Origin: Cyclobacteriaceae bacterium
Lineage (GTDB): Bacteria > Bacteroidota > Bacteroidia > Cytophagales > Cyclobacteriaceae
DNA length: 64,000 bases
Assembly: GCA_016787725.1 (NCBI GenBank)
Contig: JAEUTZ010000021.1
Span: 372,001 to 436,000 of the forward strand
Direction: 5' to 3'
In this document: in pieces, positions 44,957 to 54,211 of the stretch
How positions within the stretch are numbered: the stretch's first letter is position 1
Layout of the letters: every line of letters starts with the position of its first letter
Position numbers and translations under genes: made by a program
Notes under the pieces: generated by a model
The model's input: only the letters and a program-made list of their open reading frames with translations
Database searches by the model: none
What the model was told of the DNA's origin: nothing

Positions 44957-46314
44957 GCAAGAAAGTTGTCATCTTGGGTGGAGGTGAAAGTGGAACCGGA
45001 GCAGCCCTGCTCGCGAAGGCGAAAGGGTTTGAGGTTTTTGTTTCCGATCAGGGGACGTTGAAAGAAAAGTACAAGGCTGACTTGACAGCAGCGCTGATTC
45101 CTTTTGAGGAGGGGACTCACACAGTCGATAAAATTCTTCAAGCCGATCTTATCATCAAAAGCCCGGGGATTCCCGACAAGGCTGAAATAATAAAACAAGC
45201 CAAAGCCCGCAGCATTGAAATCATCGATGAGTTGGAATTTGGATACCGGTATGCACAAGGTAAAGTAATCGCCATCACCGGTACGAACGGTAAGACGACA
45301 ACCACCTTATTGACATACCACCTCATGAAGGCGTGTGGATTTAATGTGGCCCTGGCCGGCAATGTGGGCGAAAGTTTGGCTCGAAAGGTGGCCACGGAAA
45401 AGCACGATTGGTATGTCATTGAAATCAGCAGTTTCCAATTGGATGGCACGACCACGTTCAGACCGGAGATCGGCATTCTGTTGAACATCACGCCTGATCA
45501 CCTCGATCGCTATGAGTATAAAATGGAGAACTACATCAACTCCAAATTCCGGCTCATCCAGAATATGCGGCCTAATAATCATTTCATTTACTACGCGGAT
45601 GATGCGGTTACTGGCCCGGAGGTAAATAAACGCACGATAAATGTGGCCATCCTGAAAGTCTCACTTAAGGACCACGCTGCACCCGCCCGTTATCACCATG
45701 ATAAGATGGTGTTTAATATCGGCAATGCTTCGTTTTCGGTAGCTCAAGCTGAAACCACTTTGAAAGGTCCACACAATCTGATCAATACCATGGCCGCAGT
45801 CTCAGCGGTTTGTCTGGCTGGTGGAAAAGTGGAGGCTATCAAAGCCGGGCTGAAGACATTTAAAAATGCTCCGCACCGATTGGAATCGGTAGGCATGATT
45901 AAAGGCGTGGAGTTTGTCAATGACTCCAAGGCCACCAACGTTGATTCAGTGGTCTATGCCCTCGGCAGTTACACTCAACCGTTGATTTGGGTTGCCGGTG
46001 GAATCGATAAAGGTAATGACTACACCCTCATTAAAGATGAAGTTGCCCGCAAAGTTAAAACTCTCATCTGCCTGGGAAAGGATAATGAGAAGTTGAAGCA
46101 GTTCTTTGGAAGTATCGTACCCGAAATCAGAGAAACCCAGACGGTAAAGGAGTTGGTGCGAATGGCGTTGAATGCGGCAAAGCAAGGAGATGTTGTTCTG
46201 CTGTCCCCTGCCTGCGCCAGCTTCGACTTATTCAAAAACTATGAAGACCGCGGGAATCAATTTCGGGAGGCGGTGGTAGAGTTGAAGATGGAAGTAGAAG
46301 GAGTTAGTAGTTAG
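44953..46314 (+). CDS. murD: UDP-MurNAc-L-Ala D-Glu ligase MurD
   Basis: A 453-residue Mur ligase. It has an N-terminal Rossmann region [18 protein letters not shown]-loop [14 protein letters not shown] (near 112), central [11 protein letters not shown] and the C-terminal [22 protein letters not shown]. It is complete to the usual end. The last codons (V-S-S-stop) are written in a tandem GTTAGTA repeat that continues downstream, so the repeat has shaped the C-terminus of the protein. It is followed not by ftsW but by a four-helix-bundle gene. Confidence 0.97.
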   Translation: MSKKVVILGGGESGTGAALLAKAKGFEVFVSDQGTLKEKYKADLTAALIPFEEGTHTVDKILQADLIIKSPGIPDKAEIIKQAKARSIEIIDELEFGYRYAQGKVIAITGTNGKTTTTLLTYHLMKACGFNVALAGNVGESLARKVATEKHDWYVIEISSFQLDGTTTFRPEIGILLNITPDHLDRYEYKMENYINSKFRLIQNMRPNNHFIYYADDAVTGPEVNKRTINVAILKVSLKDHAAPARYHHDKMVFNIGNASFSVAQAETTLKGPHNLINTMAAVSAVCLAGGKVEAIKAGLKTFKNAPHRLESVGMIKGVEFVNDSKATNVDSVVYALGSYTQPLIWVAGGIDKGNDYTLIKDEVARKVKTLICLGKDNEKLKQFFGSIVPEIRETQTVKELVRMALNAAKQGDVVLLSPACASFDLFKNYEDRGNQFREAVVELKMEVEGVSS

Positions 46315-46344
46315 TAGTTAGTATATAGGAATTAGTAATTGATT
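46303..46344 (+). repeat. Heptad array at the murD 3' end (left flank of the inserted gene)
   Basis: Three perfect GTTAGTA copies (46303-46323) are followed by TATAGGA, ATTAGTA and ATTGATT. The murD stop codon lies inside the second copy. Confidence 0.75.
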
Positions 46345-46348
46345 TGGA

Positions 46349-46720
46349 ATGGAAAGCAGAATAGCGGCAAAGTCATTTAAAGATTTAATTGTTTGGCAGA
46401 AAGCCCATCAATTGGTACTGAGTATTTATAAGGTTACAAAGGACTTTCCAAGAGAAGAAATGTATGGACTTACTTCCCAGTTAAGGAGATCCGCAGTTTC
46501 AGTTGCTGCAAACATTGCGGAGGGATTCAAAAAGAGAGGGTATGCTGATAAATTGAAGTTTATGAACACAGCACAAGGATCTTTATCGGAAACGAGCTAC
46601 CATTTACTGTTGGCGAACGATTTAGAGTATACAAAAGCCGGTGGTTTATTAAATAATGCGGATGAGGTCGGTAGATTATTGGAGGCTTACATGAAAGGTA
46701 TACGAAAAAATAACTCCTGA
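46349..46720 (+). CDS. Four-helix-bundle protein (23S rRNA intervening-sequence type, S23)
   Basis: A 123-residue, all-helical, basic protein of the S23/IVP family: FKDLIVWQKAHQLVLSIYKVTKDFP, the hallmark YGLTSQLRRSAVSVAANIAEG and a final helix DEVGRLLEAYMKGIRK. Members occur inside 23S rRNA intervening sequences and scattered through Bacteroidota genomes; the DGR accessory protein Avd has the same fold. The biochemical role is unknown, perhaps nucleic-acid binding. This copy interrupts the dcw cluster between murD and ftsW and is bracketed by heptad arrays in opposite orientation. No rRNA or reverse transcriptase is nearby. Confidence 0.92.
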   Translation: MESRIAAKSFKDLIVWQKAHQLVLSIYKVTKDFPREEMYGLTSQLRRSAVSVAANIAEGFKKRGYADKLKFMNTAQGSLSETSYHLLLANDLEYTKAGGLLNNADEVGRLLEAYMKGIRKNNS

Positions 46721-46744
46721 CTCCTGTATCCTAAATCCTAAATT
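46710..46744 (+). repeat. Heptad array at the end of the four-helix-bundle gene (right flank)
   Basis: Units ATAACTC CTGACTC CTGTATC CTAAATC CTAAATT, exact 7-nt period. The stop codon of the inserted gene is inside the array. Its reverse complement (GGAGTTA, GGAGTCA, GGATACA, GGATTTA) resembles the left-flank units. Confidence 0.75.
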
Positions 46745-46753
46745 CTTGAAAGT

Positions 46754-47944
46754 ATGAAGTTAAGTAGTATTAAAGAGTGGGCTGACAAAAACCTCCAGGG
46801 CGACCGGGTGATCTGGGCGGTGGTATTTGCGCTTTCGCTCATTAGCATTCTGGTGGTATACAGTTCCATTGGAACCTTAGCGTACAAACGTTCTTCCAGT
46901 CCTGAATCGATATTAATCAAACATACGTTCATGGTGTTCCTGGGCTTAGCGGCCATGTGGTTTGCACACAAGATTGACTATCGGTACTACTCAAAACTTT
47001 CACGCCTGGCGTTGTGGGTGAGTGTCCCCTTGTTGATTTATACCTTCACCAATGGTACCACCATCAACGATGCAGCCCGGTGGATTACTTTGCCGATCAT
47101 CAACACGTCCTTTCAGCCTTCCGATTTTGCGAGTCTGGCATTGATCATTAACCTCGCCAGCATGCTGTCCAAGAAGCAGCAGAACATTGATGATATCAAA
47201 GAATCACTGATCCCCATGCTGATCTGGTGCGGGGTGATCTGTGGGCTCATCGCATTAACCAATTTATCCACCGCCATGCTGCTGTTCGCTACGTGCATGT
47301 TGGTGATGTTCATCGGTCGCGTGCCGGTAAAGTACCTGGCCATGTTGGTGTTGGTAGGACTGTTAGCCGGAGCGGTCGCCTTGAAGTTTGGAGTGCGTGG
47401 CGAGACTGCCAAAAACCGGATTATGAGTTTTGTGAACGGCACCGAACTTCCGTTCCAGGCAAAACACGGGATGATTGCAGTTGCTACAGGTGGAATATTT
47501 GGAAAAGGACCGGGGAACAGCGAGCAGCGAAATATTTTACCGCACCCATACTCTGACTTCATTTATGCGATCCTCATCGAAGAATATGGTTTGGTAGGTG
47601 GCGCGGTTGTGTTGATTCTCTATCTGGTTCTCTTACACCGCGGCATGAAAGCCGCCTACAACAGTGAGCGCGCCTTTGGTGGCTTGCTATCAGCCGGGCT
47701 TGCCTTCGATTTGGTATGCCAGGCGATGGTAAACATGGGCGTGGTGGTAGGATTAGGACCTATTACCGGCCAGCCGTTGCCGTTGATCAGCATGGGCGGA
47801 ACGGCCATGGTGTTCACCGGATTGTCGGTAGGGATTATTTTAAGTGTGAGCCGTGGCGAGCAGGAGGAAAACTGGGGCCAGGAAAAGCCGGCCGACAAAG
47901 AGCAACGGATAAAGGAAAAGAACCTAGATGCGAAAGCAGCTTAA
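46754..47944 (+). CDS. ftsW: Septal peptidoglycan glycosyltransferase FtsW
   Basis: A 396-residue SEDS-family membrane protein with about ten transmembrane helices. SEDS motifs are AARWITLPIINTSFQPSDFA (near 110-130), AVATGGIFGKGPGNSEQRN and GPITGQPLPLISMGGTAM (near 335). The charged cytoplasmic tail (ENWGQEKPADKEQRIKEKN) is typical. It polymerises lipid II with FtsI at the septum. It restarts the dcw operon after the inserted gene and is followed by murG after 3 nt. Confidence 0.96.
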   Translation: MKLSSIKEWADKNLQGDRVIWAVVFALSLISILVVYSSIGTLAYKRSSSPESILIKHTFMVFLGLAAMWFAHKIDYRYYSKLSRLALWVSVPLLIYTFTNGTTINDAARWITLPIINTSFQPSDFASLALIINLASMLSKKQQNIDDIKESLIPMLIWCGVICGLIALTNLSTAMLLFATCMLVMFIGRVPVKYLAMLVLVGLLAGAVALKFGVRGETAKNRIMSFVNGTELPFQAKHGMIAVATGGIFGKGPGNSEQRNILPHPYSDFIYAILIEEYGLVGGAVVLILYLVLLHRGMKAAYNSERAFGGLLSAGLAFDLVCQAMVNMGVVVGLGPITGQPLPLISMGGTAMVFTGLSVGIILSVSRGEQEENWGQEKPADKEQRIKEKNLDAKAA

Positions 47945-47947
47945 AAC

Positions 47948-49066
47948 GTGACAACGAAGCAACCATATCGATTGATCATCACGGGTGGTGGAACCGGAGG
48001 CCACATCTTTCCCGCGCTTGCTATTGCAAATGAATTTAAGAGCCGCTATGCGAATGCTGAAATTCTTTTTGTTGGGGCGAAAGGCAAGATGGAGATGACG
48101 CGTGTGCCCGAAGCGGGTTATAAAATTATCGGACTCTGGATCAGTGGACTGCAACGGAAGATCACCTTGTCCAACCTGGCGTTTCCATTTAAGTTGATCG
48201 CCAGTTATTTCAAGGCCCGGAGCATTATTAAAAACTTTAAACCGCATGCTGTAATCGGTACCGGTGGGTTTGCGAGCGGCCCCATGTTGTTGGCCGCCAC
48301 CCGGAACCACATCCCTTCGTTGATTCAAGAACAAAATTCCTATGCCGGCTTAACCAATAAGCAGGTGGGTAGTAAAGTACAACGTGTGTGTGTGGCGTAT
48401 TCGGGAATGGAGAAATATTTTCCAAAAGATAAAATTGTGGTTACCGGCAATCCCGTGCGCAAGGACATCATCGGCATGGAAGCGAAACGCGATCACGCAT
48501 TAAGTCACTTCGGATTTTCGGCAAATGAGAAGACGTTGTTGATTGTGGGCGGCAGTTTAGGGGCCCGCACCATCAATGAGAGTGTAATGGCAGGAATTGA
48601 TCAGTTGATTGATTCACACGTGCAAGTGATTTGGCAAACCGGGAAGGCCTATTATGAAAGCGTAAAAGCACAGGTGCAGAACAAGGATTTACGCAGAATC
48701 CGGATCTATGATTTTCTAAAACAGATGGACCTGGCATACGCGGCCTCCGATGCCGTGATTTCCAGAGCCGGTGCATTGGCGATTTCAGAATTGTGTTTGG
48801 CCAAACGGCCAGCGATCCTCGTCCCCTCGCCCAATGTGGCCGAAGATCATCAAACAAAAAATGCAATGACGTTGGTGCAGGCAGGAGCCGCTTTCATGAT
48901 CAAAGACGCAGAGGCAAAGTCAACGCTTGTCAGCGAATCCTTGAAATTGATATACGATCAACAACGCAGCGAAACGTTGCGGCAAAATATAGGAAAGCTG
49001 GGTCGCCCGCAGGCAACGCAGGAAATTGTAAATGAAATTGAAAAACTGATCGCAAACGCATCGTGA
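47948..49066 (+). CDS. murG: UDP-GlcNAc transferase MurG
   Basis: A 372-residue GT28 glycosyltransferase that converts lipid I to lipid II at the inner membrane face. Motifs: IITGGGTGGHIFPALAIA at the N-terminus, VIGTGGFASGPMLLAA, and the donor-binding VISRAGALAISELCLAKRPAILVPSP near residue 275. The start is GTG, 3 nt after ftsW. Its stop overlaps the GTG of murC (GTGA), indicating tight coupling. Confidence 0.97.
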   Translation: MTTKQPYRLIITGGGTGGHIFPALAIANEFKSRYANAEILFVGAKGKMEMTRVPEAGYKIIGLWISGLQRKITLSNLAFPFKLIASYFKARSIIKNFKPHAVIGTGGFASGPMLLAATRNHIPSLIQEQNSYAGLTNKQVGSKVQRVCVAYSGMEKYFPKDKIVVTGNPVRKDIIGMEAKRDHALSHFGFSANEKTLLIVGGSLGARTINESVMAGIDQLIDSHVQVIWQTGKAYYESVKAQVQNKDLRRIRIYDFLKQMDLAYAASDAVISRAGALAISELCLAKRPAILVPSPNVAEDHQTKNAMTLVQAGAAFMIKDAEAKSTLVSESLKLIYDQQRSETLRQNIGKLGRPQATQEIVNEIEKLIANAS

Positions 49067-50448
49067 AACTAGAGCAATACGATAGCATTTATTTTCTCGG
49101 CATCGGGGGCATTGGCATGAGCGCCCTGGCCCGTTGGTTTAAGCATAAGGGTCTGCGTGTAGCGGGATATGATCGCACGCCCACGCCCCTGACGCATGAA
49201 TTGCTGGAGGAAGGGATGGAAATTCACTTTGAAGATAGGGTTGAATTCATACCCGGATACATCAGTAAAGAAAAGACGCTGGTGGTATTTACACCCGCCA
49301 TCCCGAAAAATCATGTGGAGCACAATTACCTGAAGGAGCAGGGCTTCACCATTTTGAAGCGTTCGGAGGTGTTGGGTCTACTCACTAAAAATTACAAAAC
49401 CATTGCGGTGGCAGGCACCCACGGCAAGACCACTACCTCTTCCCTGATTGCGCACATTTTGAAAACGGCCGGGAAGGACATGGTAGCTTTCCTGGGTGGT
49501 ATTACGGCCAACTACGATTCAAACCTGGTAATGCATGGCGAGGTGAATGAGAATACGGTGGTGGTGGCCGAAGCTGATGAGTTCGATCGTTCTTTCCTGC
49601 GGCTATTTCCGCACACCGCGGTCGTTACCTCCGCAGATGCGGACCACCTGGATATTTATGGCGACCACTTGCAGATGCTGAGTTCGTATAAGGAATTCAT
49701 CAGCCAGGTTGTTCGCAAGGGAAATCTGATCATTCATGAGTCGATTGCCTTGTTGGCAAACGAAGCACCGCATGTAAATAAAGAGACCTATGGCATGAGC
49801 CGGGGACAGTTTTTTGCCGGCAACATTGTCCCGATTAGTCGGGATGGATTTTTTGAATTCGATCTTCTGGGTAACGACCGGAAGATTGAGAAGATCAAGC
49901 TCGGTGTCCCCGGTTTTCATAATATGGAGAACGCCATCGCGGCCGCCCTCGTGGCGCGCAAGTTTGGTGTCGATGAAGATACCATTCGAAAAGCGCTGGC
50001 CTCCTTCCGCGGGGTGAAGCGGAGATTCGAGTACATCATCCGCAAGGATAACCTCGTGTACATCGATGATTACGCGCACCACCCAACGGAGATTGAAGCG
50101 TTCCTGAAGTCGTTGAAGGAGATGTACAAAGGGAAAAAGATTACGGTTATCTTCCAGCCACACCTCTTTACCCGCACCCGCGATTTTGCCGCGGGCTTCT
50201 CCAAGAGCCTGAGCCTGGCTGATGAGTTGCTGCTGATGGACATCTACCCGGCCCGCGAAGAACCGATTCCGGGGGTAACCTCCGACCTGCTTTTCAAAGA
50301 AATCACCAGCCCGGTTAAAATCCGGTGTACCAAAAAGGATGTGCTTCAAAAGCTCGAAGACCTCGACATCGAGGTATTGGCTACGGTCGGAGCCGGTGAT
50401 ATCGATACGTTTGTTAAACCGATCAAAGCAATGCTGACAAAGAGCTAA
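49063..50448 (+). CDS. murC: UDP-MurNAc L-alanine ligase MurC
   Basis: A 461-residue Mur ligase. N-terminal YFLGIGGIGMSALARW, P-loop AVAGTHGKTTTSSLIA near residue 112 (the GTHGKT form specific to MurC), ADEFDRSFL, and the C-terminal-domain motifs DDYAHHPTEIEAFL and FQPHLFTRT. The start is GTG within the murG stop. It makes UDP-MurNAc-L-Ala, the substrate for MurD encoded upstream. Bases 49900-50450 are GC-richer than the intergenic DNA, but codon use looks like its neighbours. Confidence 0.97.
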   Translation: MKLEQYDSIYFLGIGGIGMSALARWFKHKGLRVAGYDRTPTPLTHELLEEGMEIHFEDRVEFIPGYISKEKTLVVFTPAIPKNHVEHNYLKEQGFTILKRSEVLGLLTKNYKTIAVAGTHGKTTTSSLIAHILKTAGKDMVAFLGGITANYDSNLVMHGEVNENTVVVAEADEFDRSFLRLFPHTAVVTSADADHLDIYGDHLQMLSSYKEFISQVVRKGNLIIHESIALLANEAPHVNKETYGMSRGQFFAGNIVPISRDGFFEFDLLGNDRKIEKIKLGVPGFHNMENAIAAALVARKFGVDEDTIRKALASFRGVKRRFEYIIRKDNLVYIDDYAHHPTEIEAFLKSLKEMYKGKKITVIFQPHLFTRTRDFAAGFSKSLSLADELLLMDIYPAREEPIPGVTSDLLFKEITSPVKIRCTKKDVLQKLEDLDIEVLATVGAGDIDTFVKPIKAMLTKS

Positions 50449-50449
50449 G

Positions 50450-51214
50450 ATGAAGTGGAAGCTGAACATACGAAGAGAAATAAAAGTGGTGACCGCCCTG
50501 CTGGCCATTTCATTTCTGATTGCTTTTAGCGAACGAAAACTAGATGCGCTCGTATGCAAAAACATTGTGATTGAGCTCGACAATGAAAATGAGAATCACT
50601 TTTTGGACGAGGCCGATGTGATGAAGTTGGTGGAAAGCAGCGGGCAACCCATCAAAGGAACAGCCCTGGATCACATCAACCTACGCGCCATTGAAACGAA
50701 GTTGAAGTTCGATAAACATATTCTGGATGCCGACTTGTATGGCGACCTGAAGGGCAACCTGGTGGTAAATGTGGAATTGAGACGACCCCTGGCCCGCATT
50801 GTACAAGCCGATGCACCCGATGCCTACATCGCAGAGGACGGGGTAATCATGCCGGTATCGGAAAAGTATTCGTCACGCGTAGTGCTCATCAGCGGCCCGT
50901 ATGTAAAAAGGTTGCTGGAGAGCGAGGACTTAAACAAAACCGAGGAAGGCCAACAGCTTATGGCCATGTTGGAATTTATAAATGAAGACCGATTCTGGAA
51001 GGCCCAGGTAGCGCAATTGGATATCAGCAGCCAGGGCAAGATCACGATCCTGCCGCAGGTGACCGGGCAGCGGGTAGAATTTGGCCTGGCCCAAGACTTT
51101 GAAAACAAGTTTCGTAAGCTGATGATCTTCTACAAGGAGATTCTGCCGCAGCGGGGCTGGACACGCTACGACCGGGTGAACCTGGAATACGAAGGACAAA
51201 TAATAGCAGAATGA
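50450..51214 (+). CDS. ftsQ: Cell division protein FtsQ
   Basis: A 254-residue bitopic protein. A short cytoplasmic N-terminus precedes one transmembrane helix (VVTALLAISFLIAFSE, about 14-29). A periplasmic POTRA-like domain and FtsQ/DivIB domain follow (ENHFLDEADVMKLVES; LELRRPLARI-type strand VVNVELRRPLARIVQ). It starts one base after murC. Sequence is weakly conserved, as usual for FtsQ, but position, topology and length fit. It would recruit FtsL-like protein, FtsI and FtsW. Confidence 0.93.
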   Translation: MKWKLNIRREIKVVTALLAISFLIAFSERKLDALVCKNIVIELDNENENHFLDEADVMKLVESSGQPIKGTALDHINLRAIETKLKFDKHILDADLYGDLKGNLVVNVELRRPLARIVQADAPDAYIAEDGVIMPVSEKYSSRVVLISGPYVKRLLESEDLNKTEEGQQLMAMLEFINEDRFWKAQVAQLDISSQGKITILPQVTGQRVEFGLAQDFENKFRKLMIFYKEILPQRGWTRYDRVNLEYEGQIIAE

Positions 51215-51269
51215 CTTTTTAACCTATATAACACCATATCATCAAACAACCACTAATAAAGTATACATC

Positions 51270-52580
51270 ATGGAAAACGAGAAAATAGTAGTAGGTCTGG
51301 ATATCGGAACAACCAAGATCTGCGCCATCGTAGGCCGCAAGAATGAGTTTGGAAAGCTCGAAGTGTTGGGCATGGGCAAGGCCGAATCCGAGGGGGTCAT
51401 CAAAGGCATTGTCACCAACATCGACAAAACCGTGTTCGCCATTGAAAAGGCGATCAAAGAGGCCAGCGACATGTCGGGCATCGATATTGGTGTGGTGAAC
51501 GTGGGCATTGCGGGCCAGCACATCCGCAGCTCTATACACCATGGCAGCATCACGCGCTCCTCCAAAGAGGATGAAGTGAGCATCGAAGATGTTAATCGGC
51601 TTACGGAGGACATGTACCGCATCGTTATTCCGCCCGGCAGCGAGATTATTCACGTGATGCCGCAGGATTACATTGTGGATTACGAAGAGGGCATAAAAGA
51701 TCCCGTAGGCATGAGTGGCGTAAAACTGGAAGCCGACTTTCACATCATCACAGCCCAGACCAGCGCCATCAACAACATTAATAAATGTGTGCGCAGGGCC
51801 GGCCTTGAAATCGAAGACCTCATTCTGGAGCCGTTGGCATCCAGCCTGGCGGTGCTCAGTGAAGAGGAGAAAGAAGCCGGTGTTTGTCTGATCGACATCG
51901 GGGGTGGTACTACGGACATTGCGGTGTTTCACGACAGCATCATCCGCCACACAGCCGTCATTCCTTTTGGTGGCAATATCCTGACCAACGACATCCAGAC
52001 GGGGTTGATGGTGATGGCGAAGCAAGCCGAGCAATTAAAGACACGTTTTGGTAAAGCCATTGCCGAAGAAGCCAGCCCCAATGAAATCGTTTCAATCCCT
52101 GGCATCCGCAACCGCACTGCGAAAGAGATTTCCGTAAAGAACCTCTCCAGCATCATTCAGGCCCGCATGGAAGAAATTATTGAGATGGCCCATACGGAGA
52201 TCATCAACTCCGGTTTTGAAAACCGGTTGGCGGGTGGAATTGTAATTACCGGTGGGGGCTCCCAGCTCAGTTGCCTCAAACAACTGGTGGAATACATGAC
52301 CGGCATGGATACCCGCATCGGCTACCCGAACGAACACCTTGGCAAGAGCAAGCTGGAGGTGGTGAAGAGCCCGATGTATGCCACGGCAGTAGGACTTGTA
52401 CTCTCCGGCTTCCGCTCGTTGGATGAGCGCGAAGAGCGCTACAAGGAAGCGAAAGGACTGCAAAAGACCGTGAAGGTGAAGAAAGAGAAAGCCAATCCGG
52501 CTTCCGACTTCTTCTCCAACATTCTGCATAAGACCAAAGGCTTGTTGATTGACGACCTTGATGGTAAAAATGAATACTAA
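51270..52580 (+). CDS. ftsA: Cell division protein FtsA
   Basis: A 436-residue actin-like ATPase. Phosphate-1 motif VGLDIGTTKICAIVG at the N-terminus, phosphate-2 CLIDIGGGTTDIAVF near 205-220, and GGIVITGGGSQLSCLKQL near 320. The SHS2 (1C) subdomain sits at about 85-165. A basic region (KTVKVKKEKANPASDFFSNILHKTKGL) near the C-terminus leads to the amphipathic membrane-targeting helix. It tethers FtsZ to the membrane. It lies 55 nt after ftsQ and 29 nt before ftsZ. Confidence 0.97.
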   Translation: MENEKIVVGLDIGTTKICAIVGRKNEFGKLEVLGMGKAESEGVIKGIVTNIDKTVFAIEKAIKEASDMSGIDIGVVNVGIAGQHIRSSIHHGSITRSSKEDEVSIEDVNRLTEDMYRIVIPPGSEIIHVMPQDYIVDYEEGIKDPVGMSGVKLEADFHIITAQTSAINNINKCVRRAGLEIEDLILEPLASSLAVLSEEEKEAGVCLIDIGGGTTDIAVFHDSIIRHTAVIPFGGNILTNDIQTGLMVMAKQAEQLKTRFGKAIAEEASPNEIVSIPGIRNRTAKEISVKNLSSIIQARMEEIIEMAHTEIINSGFENRLAGGIVITGGGSQLSCLKQLVEYMTGMDTRIGYPNEHLGKSKLEVVKSPMYATAVGLVLSGFRSLDEREERYKEAKGLQKTVKVKKEKANPASDFFSNILHKTKGLLIDDLDGKNEY

Positions 52581-52609
52581 TGCGAACCAACCACTAAATC
52601 ATAAATGTC

Positions 52610-54205
52610 ATGTTTGAACCAGTAACAGGATACAAATTTGACCTCCCCAAACACCATAAATCGATTATCAAAGTAATCGGTGTAGGTGGCGGAGGTAGCA
52701 ACGCGGTGAACCACATGTTCCGGCAAGGCATCAAGGATGTCGAGTTTGTTGTGGCCAACACCGATGTACAGGCACTGAACAGCAGTCCGGTGCCCTATAA
52801 ACTTCAGCTTGGAGTGAATCTTACCGAAGGACTTGGTTGTGGGGCCAATCCGGAAGTAGGTCGTGCTGCGGCTATTGAAAGCAAAGAGCAGATTCGCGAA
52901 ATGCTGGCCGGCACCAAGATGGTTTTTGTAACCGCTGGAATGGGCGGTGGCACCGGGACTGGTGCGGCACCCGTCATTGCCAAGATTGCAAAAGACATGG
53001 ATATTCTTACTGTGGGCATTGTTACGGCTCCGTTTTCCTTTGAAGGCAAAAAGAAAATGTCACAGGCCGAGTTGGGGATCGAAGCTTTCCGCTCCAGCTG
53101 CGATACCGTGCTGGTGATCCTGAACGACAAGCTGCGCGAGATCTATGGCAACTTGTCTATCGGGCAGGCGTTTGCCGAAGCCGATACGGTGTTGACAACT
53201 GCTGCCAAAGGCATTGCTGAAATTATTACGCTGGCGGGGTATGTGAATGTGGACTTCCAGGATGTGCGCACCGTGATGTTGAATGCCGGAGCGGCCGTGA
53301 TGGGTTCGGCTGAAACCCGGGGCGACAACCGGGCCCTCAAAGCAGCCCAGCAAGCGTTGGCTTCCCCGCTGCTCGATAACAAAGATGTCATGGGCGCGAA
53401 GAAAATCCTGCTTTCCATTATCTCAGGCGAGGAAGCCGAATTGCAAATGGATGAGCTGACCACGATTACCGAATACATCCAGCAACAGGCCGGAGACGAA
53501 GCCGAAGTAATCTTTGGTCATGGTGTGGATTCCGCACTGGGCGACCGCATCCGGGTAACTGTTATTGCCACTGGCTTTATTGCCGAAGGCAAGCTGAAGA
53601 AGCGCACCGATGAGAAGAAGGTGCACGAGCTTGATAAATCGCAGATCTCTTTGTTTGGGGGTGTCGACAATTCCGTGAATCAGCAGCACGTGGATCTCCA
53701 GCTAAAGAGGAAACCCGATGGTGACAAACCTGTTTTGAAATCCGAAGGGAGCCATGATGAATCGAAAGAGCAAGAACCCAACGAGAAGAAGGAAGAACGA
53801 GCCTTCACGTTCGAATGGGTGAATAAGAAAGAGGAGCCGGTTGAAGATCAGACTGACGATGCCGGTGAGGACAGTCTCTTTAGCGAAGAAGAGGAATTTG
53901 AAGTAGGCAAGGAAATCTCAGCCGACCAGGTTATCAATGAGGAGGGCTTGATGGAAGTGCGCAAGACGAAGAAGCGGCTGGAGGAACAAGCCAAGCAGCG
54001 CAGAGAGAAACTCAAGTCGGCCAAGAAGCAGGAGATGACGAAAGAAGAGTTTAACGAGAAGTGGACGTTGCCGGCTTACCTGCGCAGAGGCGTGAAGATG
54101 GACAACGTACCGCACTCCTCCGAATCGTTTATATCGCGTTATAACCTCAACGATGACAACAACTTGTTGGGCAACAATAAGTTCTTGCATGACAATGTGG
54201 ATTAA
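52610..54205 (+). CDS. ftsZ: Cell division GTPase FtsZ with extended C-terminal tail
   Basis: A 531-residue tubulin homologue. The GTPase core (about 15-335) has VGGGGSNAVNHM, the tubulin signature GGGTGTGAAPVIA near 108 and the T7-loop region LNAGAAVMG. A charged, disordered linker of about 130 residues follows, rich in E, K and D. The conserved C-terminal peptide appears as LPAYLRRG at about 487-494, but 38 further residues follow it, ending NNLLGNNKFLHDNVD; in most bacteria that peptide is nearly terminal. It is the last gene of the dcw cluster. Confidence 0.97.
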   Translation: MFEPVTGYKFDLPKHHKSIIKVIGVGGGGSNAVNHMFRQGIKDVEFVVANTDVQALNSSPVPYKLQLGVNLTEGLGCGANPEVGRAAAIESKEQIREMLAGTKMVFVTAGMGGGTGTGAAPVIAKIAKDMDILTVGIVTAPFSFEGKKKMSQAELGIEAFRSSCDTVLVILNDKLREIYGNLSIGQAFAEADTVLTTAAKGIAEIITLAGYVNVDFQDVRTVMLNAGAAVMGSAETRGDNRALKAAQQALASPLLDNKDVMGAKKILLSIISGEEAELQMDELTTITEYIQQQAGDEAEVIFGHGVDSALGDRIRVTVIATGFIAEGKLKKRTDEKKVHELDKSQISLFGGVDNSVNQQHVDLQLKRKPDGDKPVLKSEGSHDESKEQEPNEKKEERAFTFEWVNKKEEPVEDQTDDAGEDSLFSEEEEFEVGKEISADQVINEEGLMEVRKTKKRLEEQAKQRREKLKSAKKQEMTKEEFNEKWTLPAYLRRGVKMDNVPHSSESFISRYNLNDDNNLLGNNKFLHDNVD

Positions 54206-54211
54206 GCGATT

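Noticed and set aside
46349-46720. Four-helix-bundle gene considered as part of a 23S rRNA intervening sequence or a DGR
   Set aside because: No rRNA sequence, reverse transcriptase or template/variable repeat is nearby; it is a stand-alone insertion in the dcw cluster.
49603-50583. A 326-codon open frame antisense to murC
   Set aside because: murC has all Mur ligase motifs and tight coupling to murG and ftsQ; the antisense frame has no recognisable domain and follows from codon bias on the coding strand.
51219-52034. A 271-codon open frame antisense to ftsA
   Set aside because: ftsA motifs are intact in the opposite frame; the antisense product is His/Asp-rich in a way typical of reversed coding sequence.
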